DNA of 5,710 nt from Eubacterium sp. (GTDB lineage: Bacteria > Bacillota > Clostridia > Oscillospirales > Acutalibacteraceae), in contig JAIDLO010000267.1 in NCBI GenBank assembly GCA_029050995.1, positions 1 through 5,710 of the forward strand, written 5' to 3'. The notes beneath the pieces were generated by a model. It ran no database searches, had not been told where the DNA came from, and worked only from the letters and a program-made list of their open reading frames with translations. Numbering within the stretch: position 1 is the first letter of the stretch; each line of letters starts with the position of its first letter. Both the position numbers and the translations under genes were made by a program. Below are positions 1 to 5,710 of this stretch, in pieces.

Positions 1-1
1 A

Positions 2-379
2 ACGGAAGCTATGTACCCTGCCGAGCTTTCGGGCGGAATGCGCCAGCGTGCTGCCTTGCTTCGCACATATCTTGCATCAAATGGTGTTGCCCTGCTTGAT
101 GAGCCGTTCAGTGCGCTTGACACAATCACAAAATCGCAGATGCACAAATGGTATCTTGCCGTTATGGAAAAGATTGATTTATCAACCATTTTTATAACCC
201 ACGATATTGACGAAGCAATTCTGCTTTCAAACAGAATACTTATTTTATCCGGCACTCCAGGGAAAATAACCCACGAAATTGTAATTGATGAAAAGCACCC
301 AAGAAATGATGATTTCAACCTAACCCCTAAGTTTCTTGATTACAAAAAGAAAGTAATCGAAGCGCTTGGAACGATATAA
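2..379 (+). CDS. ABC transporter ATP-binding protein, nitrate/sulfonate/taurine type (C-terminal part)
   Basis: This is the C-terminal half of a cytoplasmic ATPase that would energise a membrane permease. The frame is open to the left edge, so the ATG at 11 is an internal methionine and the Walker A part lies outside the window. Counting from that Met, the ABC signature LSGGMRQR is at residues 6-13, the Walker B and D-loop stretch VALLDEPFSALD at 26-37 (Asp30, Glu31), and the switch histidine is His64 in FITHDIDEA. The tail after the H-loop (LSNRILILSGTPGKI, then a short acidic and basic end) fits the SsuB/TauB/NrtD family (COG1116), whose members import sulfonates, nitrate, bicarbonate or thiamine-precursor pyrimidines. 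The substrate cannot be read from this fragment. Permease and binding-protein genes, if present, would lie to the left. The TAA stop is at 377-379. The family call is firm; the substrate is unknown. Confidence 0.93.
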   Translation, partial: TEAMYPAELSGGMRQRAALLRTYLASNGVALLDEPFSALDTITKSQMHKWYLAVMEKIDLSTIFITHDIDEAILLSNRILILSGTPGKITHEIVIDEKHPRNDDFNLTPKFLDYKKKVIEALGTI

Positions 380-396
380 TTTACATATATATCGTT
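370..396. repeat. Inverted repeat overlapping the ABC gene stop codon
   Basis: The arms AACGATATA (370-378) and TATATCGTT (388-396) are perfectly complementary over 9 bp around a 9-nt spacer. The left arm contains the last codons of the ABC ATPase gene. The stem is AT-rich, with only two G-C pairs. It is followed by ATTATT rather than a true T-tract, so it would be a weak terminator. It also ends 4 bp before a candidate -35 box at 401, so an operator is an alternative. The symmetry is directly visible; its role is a guess. Confidence 0.4.
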
Positions 397-400
397 ATTA

Positions 401-430
401 TTCACATTGTAAGCATTCAATTTATATGAT
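401..430 (+). promoter_or_regulatory. Candidate sigma-A promoter for the GH38-like gene
   Basis: TTCACA (401-406) and TATGAT (425-430) each match the -35 and -10 consensus at five of six positions and are separated by 18 bp in AT-rich DNA. Transcription would start near 436-438, about 55-60 nt before the start codon. The site lies between the ABC gene stop and the next gene, so it could let the second gene be transcribed independently. It is a consensus match only; in DNA this AT-rich, chance matches are common. Confidence 0.45.
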
Positions 431-432
431 AA

Positions 433-468
433 AATATCCCTGCATTGTTTAGGCAACGCAGGGATATT
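433..468 (+). terminator. Strong stem-loop between the ABC gene and the GH38-like gene (terminator or 5' leader hairpin)
   Basis: The arms 433-447 and 454-468 pair over 15 positions with one A-C mismatch (444/457) and a 6-nt loop, TTTAGG. The lower 11 pairs (AATATCCCTGC with GCAGGGATATT) are perfect. This is the most stable structure in the gap. It is followed by AATATATTA instead of a run of T, so it is an atypical intrinsic terminator for the ABC transcription unit. Its left arm also begins at the start site predicted from the promoter at 401-430, so it could instead cap the 5' end of the downstream mRNA or act as an operator. The hairpin itself is certain; the function is not. Confidence 0.55.
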
Positions 469-480
469 AATATATTAAGA

Positions 481-486
481 TAGGAA
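481..486 (+). promoter_or_regulatory. Ribosome binding site deciding the start of the GH38-like gene
   Basis: TAGGAA (481-486) is the only purine-rich Shine-Dalgarno-like stretch before the gene. It lies 3 nt before the ATG at 490, which is too close, and 9 nt before the ATG at 496, which is a normal distance. It therefore favours the second ATG, giving a protein that starts MKKVFVVSKTHLDLG. Confidence 0.55.
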
Positions 487-495
487 TATATGCTT

Positions 496-2544
496 ATGAA
501 AAAAGTATTTGTTGTATCGAAAACACATCTTGATTTAGGCTTTACCGATTATGCCGAAAACATCAGGCAGAAATATATCAACACCTTTATTCCAAGCGCA
601 ATAGACCTTGCAAAGCAGGTTAACACAGATCAAAAGAAATGCTTTGTCTGGACAACAGGCTCCTGGATTTTAAAGGAAGCACTTGAAAACGGAACAGAGC
701 AGCAAAAGGCAGAGCTTACAGAAGCAATTCAAAACGGAAATATCGTTCCGCACGCAATGCCGTTTACAACGCACACAGAGCTTCTTGATGTGGACACACT
801 TGAATATGGCTTATCTATCGTCAATCAGCTTGATGCGCTTCGCGGAAGAAAAACAATTGCTGCGAAGATGACAGATGTGCCGGGGCATACAAAAGGGCTT
901 GTTAAAATTCTTGCCAAGCACGGAATTAAGTTTTTACATATCGGCGTTAACGGCGCTTCAGCCGTGCCTGAAATCCCCGAATGCTTCTTATGGAAAAACG
1001 GCGATGCCGAAATCGTTGTTGTTTATTCAAAGGCATACGGCGGTGCTTTTAAGAGTGATTTGATAGACGAGGTACTTTATTTCGACCATACATTGGATAA
1101 TCACGGCGCTCCCTCCCCTGAAAAAGCAATCGCAAAGCTTGAAAAAATTCAAAGTGAATTTCCCAATTACGAGATTGAGGCAGCTTCAATGGATGATTTT
1201 GCCGAGGCGATATGGCAGGTTCGTAATCAGCTTCCTGTTGTCGAAAATGAAATCGGTGACAGCTGGATTCACGGCAGTGCGGCAGACCCTTATAAATCAG
1301 CTTCTTTTCGTGCGCTTATGGCATTAAAGCATAAATGGCTTGCAGACGGCAGTATGAAAAAAGACAGCAAGGAGTATATCGACTTTACTGATGCCCTGCT
1401 CTGTATCAGCGAGCATACCTGCGGTATGGATAATAAAATGTACTTTGCCGATTATGAAAATTATCTTAAAGCCGATTTCCAAAAGGCAAGAGAAAAGGAC
1501 AAGGTTGTTATCAAACATCCTTTCCGTGATTTTCCGCAGAACCTGCTTACAATCATCAGCCGTAAGCACGGCACATACAAACAAGGCTCTTACAAAACAA
1601 TTGAGAAAAGCTGGGCTGAACAGAGGGAATATATCGCAAAGGCTGTATCAAATCTGAGTGAAGCACATAAGGCTGAAGCAAACGCTGTTTTAGCTTCTCT
1701 TATTCCCGAGAAAATTCAGAACTTTCCAAACGGAAAAGAAGATTTTGAAACCGTTACCTGCGGAAAATGGAACCTTGAACTTAACAAACTCGGCGGTATA
1801 GGCAGGCTTACATATGACGGCGATGAGGTCATTAAAGAAAACGACAGTGCCATTCTTGAATATCATTCCTATTCGGAAAAGGACTATGATTTCTGGCTTC
1901 AGAATTATTCAAGAGATCTTCATTTAACAAGAAAGTGGGCAATCGGCGACTTTGCAAGGCCGCTTCTTATATATGTTAAAGGCAAATATCCCGTCGGCAG
2001 ATTTCAATACAAAACAGTTAAAGCTGTTCTTGATAACAGCAATGAAAAAAATCCGAAGATTTATGTAAATCTGAAATGCGAGGAAAGGCTTTGCAATGAG
2101 CTTGGTGCTCCAAGAGATATGCAGATTATTTACAGCCTTACGGACAACGGACTTGAGATAGATTTATCCTGGTTTGGCAAGGATGCAAACAGACTGACCG
2201 AAGCTATCTATATGCACCTTATCCCTGCAAACGGAAAATTTAGTCTGCATAAGCTCGGCGATATCGTTGATCCGTATTCCGTAATTTCAAAGGGCGGAAG
2301 AAACCTGCACGCTGTATCATCCGCATTGCTTGAAACAAGCAAAAACAGCTACAAATTCATCAATTATGATAATCCTCTTCTCTCGCCGGGCAAAGGCAAA
2401 ATTCTTGAATACGACAACAAAATTGAGGATATCGAAAAGGACGGCTTTTCCTATGTTCTTTACGATAATGTTTGGGGAACAAACTTTCCGCTTTGGTATG
2501 AAAACAACGCAAAGTTTAAATTTTCGATTGAATTGAATAAATAA
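496..2544 (+). CDS. GH38-like (DUF5054-type) putative glycoside hydrolase
   Basis: This is a 682-residue protein if translated from ATG 496, or 684 from ATG 490; the ribosome binding site favours 496. Numbering here is from ATG 490. The N-terminal part resembles the glycoside hydrolase/deacetylase fold of alpha-mannosidases (GH38). There is an H-x-D motif in KTHLDLGFTD (His13, Asp15), a TDVPGH motif (Asp129, His133) at the place of the metal-binding nucleophile Asp of GH38, and a His in SWIHGSAADP (His261) that may complete the site. From about residue 420 the sequence looks like a C-terminal beta-rich region, with a conserved-looking DYDFWLQNYSRD segment. I recognise the overall pattern as that of DUF5054 proteins of about 700 residues; no activity is established for them to my knowledge. 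There is no signal peptide or membrane segment, so it should be cytoplasmic and would act on imported or intracellular glycosides. The neighbouring ABC ATPase is not of a sugar-import type. Substrate and activity are unknown. Confidence 0.8.
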   Translation: MKKVFVVSKTHLDLGFTDYAENIRQKYINTFIPSAIDLAKQVNTDQKKCFVWTTGSWILKEALENGTEQQKAELTEAIQNGNIVPHAMPFTTHTELLDVDTLEYGLSIVNQLDALRGRKTIAAKMTDVPGHTKGLVKILAKHGIKFLHIGVNGASAVPEIPECFLWKNGDAEIVVVYSKAYGGAFKSDLIDEVLYFDHTLDNHGAPSPEKAIAKLEKIQSEFPNYEIEAASMDDFAEAIWQVRNQLPVVENEIGDSWIHGSAADPYKSASFRALMALKHKWLADGSMKKDSKEYIDFTDALLCISEHTCGMDNKMYFADYENYLKADFQKAREKDKVVIKHPFRDFPQNLLTIISRKHGTYKQGSYKTIEKSWAEQREYIAKAVSNLSEAHKAEANAVLASLIPEKIQNFPNGKEDFETVTCGKWNLELNKLGGIGRLTYDGDEVIKENDSAILEYHSYSEKDYDFWLQNYSRDLHLTRKWAIGDFARPLLIYVKGKYPVGRFQYKTVKAVLDNSNEKNPKIYVNLKCEERLCNELGAPRDMQIIYSLTDNGLEIDLSWFGKDANRLTEAIYMHLIPANGKFSLHKLGDIVDPYSVISKGGRNLHAVSSALLETSKNSYKFINYDNPLLSPGKGKILEYDNKIEDIEKDGFSYVLYDNVWGTNFPLWYENNAKFKFSIELNK

Positions 2545-2545
2545 C

Positions 2546-2582
2546 AAAAAACAGGGCGGAAATAAATTCCGCCCGTTTTTTT
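2546..2582. terminator. Bidirectional intrinsic terminator between convergent genes
   Basis: GGGCGGAA (2554-2561) pairs perfectly with TTCCGCCC (2567-2574) around a 5-nt loop. On the plus strand the stem is followed by G and seven T (2576-2582). On the minus strand it is followed by TG and six T (complement of 2546-2551). It begins shortly after the stop of the GH38-like gene (2544) and lies 16 bp beyond the stop of the minus-strand aminopeptidase gene (2591), so one hairpin can end both transcripts. Confidence 0.93.
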
Positions 2583-2590
2583 ATTGAATC

Positions 2591-3994
2591 TTATTTTGTA
2601 AAGAAGGTTAAGAATGCTTTATATGCCATATAAACATCAATCTTACTAACCATTTCATATGGTGCATGCATGGAAAGAACAGGTACGCCGACATCAATTG
2701 TGTCTATATCAAGGTTTGCAACATACATAGCAACTGTTCCGCCGCCGCCGGCATCTACCTTACCGAGCTCGCCGCTCTGCCATAAAACATCATTTGTATC
2801 AAGAAGCGTTTTAACCCAGCTGACAAATTCTGCACTTGCATCACTTGTGCCGCTCTTACCTCTTGCGCCTGTATATTTTGTTACGCACACACCACCGTTG
2901 ATCATGCTTGTGTTGTTCTTTTCAAAAACAGAAGACCATGTTGGGTCAAATGCAGCATTAACATCAGCGGAAAGGCATTTGCTGTTTCGCATAACATCTC
3001 TACCTGCAAAGCCCTCAAGGCGTGCAAGATCCTCAATAAAGTATTTCATATAGCTTGAATTCAGACCTGTGTTGCCGTCACTGCCGATTTCTTCTTTATC
3101 GGTAAGAACAGTAATAGCTGTGTACTCAGGTGCTTCTTCAATATCAAGAATTGCCTCAAATGCAGGATAAGAGCAAACTCTGTCGTCATGACCATAACCG
3201 CCGATCAGGCTTCTGTCAAAGCCGATATCATCAACCGTAAATGCAGGAACAAGCTCTAATTCTGCTGAAAGGAAATCTCTTTCAACAATGCCGTATTTCT
3301 CGTTCAGAAGCTTTAAAATGTTGAGCTTAACTCTTTCGCTTTCAGCATCATCCTTGAATGGACGGGAGCCGATAACAACATTGAGCTCTTCGCCCTTAAC
3401 AAGCTCGTTTGCCTTTCTTGTATACTGCTCATTTGCAAGATGCGGAAGAATATCGGTAATGCAGAACTTAGGCTCGCCTGCTTTTTCGCCAAGCTTAATG
3501 TCAATATAAGTTCCGTCATTTTTGCAGATTCTACCGTGAAGAGAAAGCGGAATAGCAACCCACTGATACTTCTTAACGCCGCCGTAGTAATGCGTTTTGA
3601 AGTAAGCAAGAGAGTTATCCTCGTAAACAGGATTCTGCTTTAAATCAATTCTTGGGGAATCAATGTGTGCAGCAGAAATACGAACGCCCTCGTTGATTGG
3701 CTTTTTGCCTTTAACGCAAAGCATGATTGCCTTGTTTCTGTTTAAAACATAAACCTTTTCGCCTGCCTTAAGCGGTTTACCGAATGGATCAAAAGGCTTG
3801 AAGCCAGCTTGTTCAGCAGTTGAAACTGCCCATTCTGCAACCTCACGCTCTGTTTTACAGTTGAAAAGAAATTCTTTGTAGCCCTCGCAGAAATCGTCTG
3901 CTGCCTTAACGATTTCTTCGCTTAATGCGTCAACGCCGTTTTCTTTTTTGTAAAAAAGCTCTTTCTTAAGCTCTTTTGCTGTTTTTTCGCTCAT
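2591..3994 (-). CDS. M18-family zinc aminopeptidase
   Basis: This 467-residue protein matches the M18 aminopeptidases (aspartyl aminopeptidase/aminopeptidase I family) in length and motifs. These are cytosolic two-metal enzymes that remove N-terminal residues, often acidic ones, from peptides. All expected metal and catalytic positions are present: His110 and Asp112 in SAAHIDSPRIDLK, bridging Asp270 in GYGHDDR, Glu301-Glu302 in LTDKEEIGSDGN, Asp344 in LSADVNAAFDP, and His443 in VLSMHAPYE. The family is known for large tetrahedral dodecamers; I infer the same here. There is no signal peptide. The start is set by GGAGGA ending about 6 nt before the ATG and by the match of the N terminus to family length. 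The ATG overlaps the TGA of the upstream Sua5-CoaE gene (ATGA), and its ribosome binding site lies within that gene's last codons, so translation is probably coupled. Exact substrate preference cannot be read from sequence. Confidence 0.95.
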   Translation of the reverse strand: MSEKTAKELKKELFYKKENGVDALSEEIVKAADDFCEGYKEFLFNCKTEREVAEWAVSTAEQAGFKPFDPFGKPLKAGEKVYVLNRNKAIMLCVKGKKPINEGVRISAAHIDSPRIDLKQNPVYEDNSLAYFKTHYYGGVKKYQWVAIPLSLHGRICKNDGTYIDIKLGEKAGEPKFCITDILPHLANEQYTRKANELVKGEELNVVIGSRPFKDDAESERVKLNILKLLNEKYGIVERDFLSAELELVPAFTVDDIGFDRSLIGGYGHDDRVCSYPAFEAILDIEEAPEYTAITVLTDKEEIGSDGNTGLNSSYMKYFIEDLARLEGFAGRDVMRNSKCLSADVNAAFDPTWSSVFEKNNTSMINGGVCVTKYTGARGKSGTSDASAEFVSWVKTLLDTNDVLWQSGELGKVDAGGGGTVAMYVANLDIDTIDVGVPVLSMHAPYEMVSKIDVYMAYKAFLTFFTK

Positions 3995-4007
3995 AGTATG
4001 TCCTCCA
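3991..4007 (-). promoter_or_regulatory. ATGA stop/start overlap with embedded ribosome binding site
   Basis: On the minus strand the last codons of the fusion gene read ATG GAG GAC ATA CTA TGA. The TGA stop (3993-3991) shares four bases, ATGA, with the aminopeptidase start codon (3994-3992). The GGAGGA inside this stretch is the aminopeptidase ribosome binding site. This is the classic layout for translational coupling and shows the two genes share one mRNA. Confidence 0.9.
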
Positions 4008-5559
4008 TTATAGAATTAATTTGAATTTTTATATCTCTGCCGTCATTGATAACGGTAAAATCTGAATTTGCCTTGTAGAATTCTTCGCTCTTTTGTGCGT
4101 TCATTCTGGCTTCTGCTTGCTCGGCTGTAATGCCGTCACGCGCCATAATACGCTTTTTGCGGAGTTCTGCAGGGGCAAGAACGGCTATTGTTTTATAGCA
4201 TTGTTCGTTTCCTTTACATTCAAAAAGCAAGGGTGCATCAAGTACACTTGGAAAAACTGCATCTTTTCTGCACAATTCAAGAATTGCAGGGTGCGTTATT
4301 GCATTAAGCTTTTCCGTGTTTTCCTCAGAAGAAAAGGCTCTGTCTGCAAGAAGCCGCCTGTTTAAAATGCCGTTTTCAATTATATCATTGCCAAAATGTT
4401 CTGCTAATATTGAAAGATACGGCGAATTTTTTTCGGTAATCTTTCTTGCGTAAATATCTGTGTCAAGAATATTGAAGCCGAGTTCTGCAAGATAACTTCC
4501 GACATAGCCTTTGCCTGCACCTGTCTGCCCTGTAAGTCCGATTGTAAACGGCTTTTCAAGGTCAATTATACAGAAAGCGGCGGCTCTGATCAGCCTGTTG
4601 TAAACCGCCATTCCAACGCCGTCCTTATGCGGAATTCGAGCATAAACCTTTTCAGCGCCCATTTCATCAAGCTTTCTTAATGCATCAAACAATTCCTTTG
4701 CCTGCGAAATATCATCATTTTCTTTTCCGAATGTAACCTTCGGGATTTTTATATCATCATCTTCAAAGCAAAGTGCAAACGCATCTTTTTTTGAATTCAC
4801 GAATTTTTCGTATTTTTCCTTTGAAGCATTAACAAGCATAACTCTTGCTTTTGGAGCATAATGCTTGTATTTCATACCGGGGGAAGCGGCAACCTCATCA
4901 TTTTTCATACCCTCAAGAACGGCTGAAGCAATCTCAACAGTTCCGATTACCTCTTCCAGCATTTCTTTCGTTACTGCACCGGGTCTAAGAATAGTCGGCA
5001 CCTCTGTTGCAAGCGTTATAACGGTTGATTCAACGCCGAATTCGCAGTTCTCGCCGTTGATGATTGCATCAATTTTTCCGCTCATATCGTCAATAACATG
5101 CTTCGCCCTTGTCGGGCTGGGCAGGCCGCTTGTGTTTGCGCTTGGTGCGGCAATCGGTGTGCCTGCGGCTTTTATTAACGCTCTTGCCGTTTCATTTTGC
5201 GGCATACGGATTGCTACAGTGTTCAGTCCGCCGCTTACTGTATTTCCGATTTTATCACTTTTTGGCAGTATAATGGTTAACGGCGCAGGAAAAAACCTGT
5301 CTATAATCGCCTGTGCTTTCGGCGTAACCGCCTGAACAAGAGGGATGATGTCATCCTTTTCTGCTATGTGCACAATCAAAGGATTGTCGCTCGGTCTGCC
5401 TTTTGCAAGGTATATGTTTTTAACGGCTTCGTCATTTAATGCGTCCGCACCTAATCCGTAAACTGTTTCAGTAGGAAATGCAACAAGCCCGCCGTCACGC
5501 AAAATCTTACCTGCAAGGGCAATGTCATATTCACTTGTAGATAAAATTTTTGTTTCCAT
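3991..5559 (-). CDS. Fusion: threonylcarbamoyl-AMP synthase (Sua5) + dephospho-CoA kinase (CoaE)
   Basis: This 522-residue protein carries two enzymes. Residues 1 to about 329 are a full Sua5: a TsaC/YrdC domain (FPTETVYGLGADA at 28-40, KGRPSDNPL at 53-61, PAPLTIIL at 91-98, PSANTSG at 139-145, GVESTV at 175-180, RPGAV at 192-196), the linker motif SPGMKYKHYAPKA (226-238), and the C-terminal Sua5 domain ending VYNRLIRAAAF. It would make threonylcarbamoyl-AMP from Thr, bicarbonate and ATP for tRNA t6A37. Residues 338-522 resemble CoaE, which phosphorylates dephospho-CoA in the last step of CoA synthesis: P-loop GLTGQTGAGKG (341-351), LDTD (365-368), a G-LNRRLLADRAF segment, THPAI (422-426), LDAPLLFE (440-447), and the lid-like RIMARDGITAEQAEARMNAQ. 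The P-loop lysine (350) is followed by Gly and Tyr rather than Ser/Thr. The linker of about 8 residues has no possible start codon. The start ATG at 5559 gives a normal Sua5 N terminus; a weak AAAAGG sits 10 nt upstream. Confidence 0.93.
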   Translation of the reverse strand: METKILSTSEYDIALAGKILRDGGLVAFPTETVYGLGADALNDEAVKNIYLAKGRPSDNPLIVHIAEKDDIIPLVQAVTPKAQAIIDRFFPAPLTIILPKSDKIGNTVSGGLNTVAIRMPQNETARALIKAAGTPIAAPSANTSGLPSPTRAKHVIDDMSGKIDAIINGENCEFGVESTVITLATEVPTILRPGAVTKEMLEEVIGTVEIASAVLEGMKNDEVAASPGMKYKHYAPKARVMLVNASKEKYEKFVNSKKDAFALCFEDDDIKIPKVTFGKENDDISQAKELFDALRKLDEMGAEKVYARIPHKDGVGMAVYNRLIRAAAFCIIDLEKPFTIGLTGQTGAGKGYVGSYLAELGFNILDTDIYARKITEKNSPYLSILAEHFGNDIIENGILNRRLLADRAFSSEENTEKLNAITHPAILELCRKDAVFPSVLDAPLLFECKGNEQCYKTIAVLAPAELRKKRIMARDGITAEQAEARMNAQKSEEFYKANSDFTVINDGRDIKIQINSIMEDIL

Positions 5560-5588
5560 ATCAATAAAACCTTTTCACGCTTATTCTA

Positions 5589-5710
5589 TTATTCCTCGCT
5601 TGCTTTCAGCTTTTCGGCTGTATCGGCTGTGATAAGGGCATCAATAAGCTCATCAAGGTAGCCATTGAGAATATTATATATTTTATAAAGCGTAAGCCCG
5701 ATTCTCTGGT
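5589..5710 (-). CDS. Unrecognised protein, C-terminal 39 residues
   Basis: One minus-strand frame is open from the right window edge to tandem stops TAA TAG (TAA at 5591-5589). It encodes a tail reading RIGLTLYKIYNILNGYLD, then ELIDALITADTAEKLKASEE. The pattern is helical, with an amphipathic segment and an acidic, charged end. The other two minus-strand frames are broken by stops within this stretch. The gene ends 29 bp before the start of the Sua5-CoaE gene, on the same strand, so it is probably the preceding gene of that operon. I do not recognise the family from so short a piece. Confidence 0.7.
   Translation of the reverse strand, partial: QRIGLTLYKIYNILNGYLDELIDALITADTAEKLKASEE

Noticed and set aside
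11..379. The ATG at 11 as the true start of a small ABC-like gene
   Set aside because: The frame is open upstream to the window edge, and the ATG falls just before the LSGGMRQR signature. A real ABC ATPase needs its Walker A part upstream, so the gene is only cut by the window.
2670..3053. A 127-codon plus-strand open frame opposite the aminopeptidase gene
   Set aside because: It is antisense to the M18 catalytic region, whose motifs are complete. The Pro/Ser/Thr-rich translation looks like a shadow of the real coding strand.
4549..4572. Possibility that the Sua5-CoaE fusion is a missed gene boundary or frameshift error
   Set aside because: The frame passes from the Sua5 end (RLIRAAAF) to the CoaE P-loop without a stop, frame change or start codon. 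Both domains are complete at the junction, so a real fusion is the simplest reading.
4865..5335. A 156-codon plus-strand open frame opposite the Sua5 domain
   Set aside because: It lies wholly antisense to a region with clear Sua5/TsaC motifs. Its translation is a Ser/Ala/Ile-rich mirror of that frame without recognisable motifs, and I see no convincing ribosome binding site.
1..5710. Mobile element, CRISPR array, toxin-antitoxin or defence system
   Set aside because: I saw no transposase or integrase, no regularly spaced repeats, no flanking direct repeats, and no small paired genes. The window is tightly packed with metabolic and housekeeping-type genes.

Overview
The window looks like ordinary chromosome of a low-to-mid GC member of the Firmicutes, most likely an uncultured gut Clostridia lineage (Oscillospiraceae/Ruminococcus-like). 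This is inferred from codon usage, AT-rich intergenic DNA, a strong GGAGG-type ribosome binding site and the similarity types of the proteins; no marker gene in the window proves it. I see no phage, transposon, CRISPR, tRNA or rRNA signature.

Left part (1-2590, plus strand): the window opens inside the C-terminal half of an ABC transporter ATPase of the nitrate/sulfonate/taurine type. A 110-bp AT-rich gap follows. It holds two inverted repeats and a plausible sigma-A promoter. Next comes a cytoplasmic protein of about 680 residues with a GH38-like, metal-binding N-terminal domain (DUF5054-type), which ends at a strong T-flanked hairpin.

Right part (2591-5710, minus strand): three genes read leftwards as a probable operon. 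They are the last 39 codons of an unrecognised protein, then a 522-residue fusion of threonylcarbamoyl-AMP synthase (Sua5/TsaC) and dephospho-CoA kinase (CoaE), then an M18-family zinc aminopeptidase that starts inside the stop codon of the fusion gene (ATGA overlap). The operon converges on the plus-strand gene, and the hairpin at 2554-2574 can serve as terminator for both directions.

The most unusual item is the Sua5-CoaE fusion. It joins the first step of tRNA t6A37 synthesis to the last step of coenzyme A synthesis in one polypeptide. No start codon lies in the linker, and the CoaE P-loop has Gly where Ser/Thr normally follows the lysine. The other notable points are the uncharacterised GH38-like protein and the hairpin placed at the predicted transcription start in front of it. 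I found nothing that amounts to a clearly new multi-gene system.
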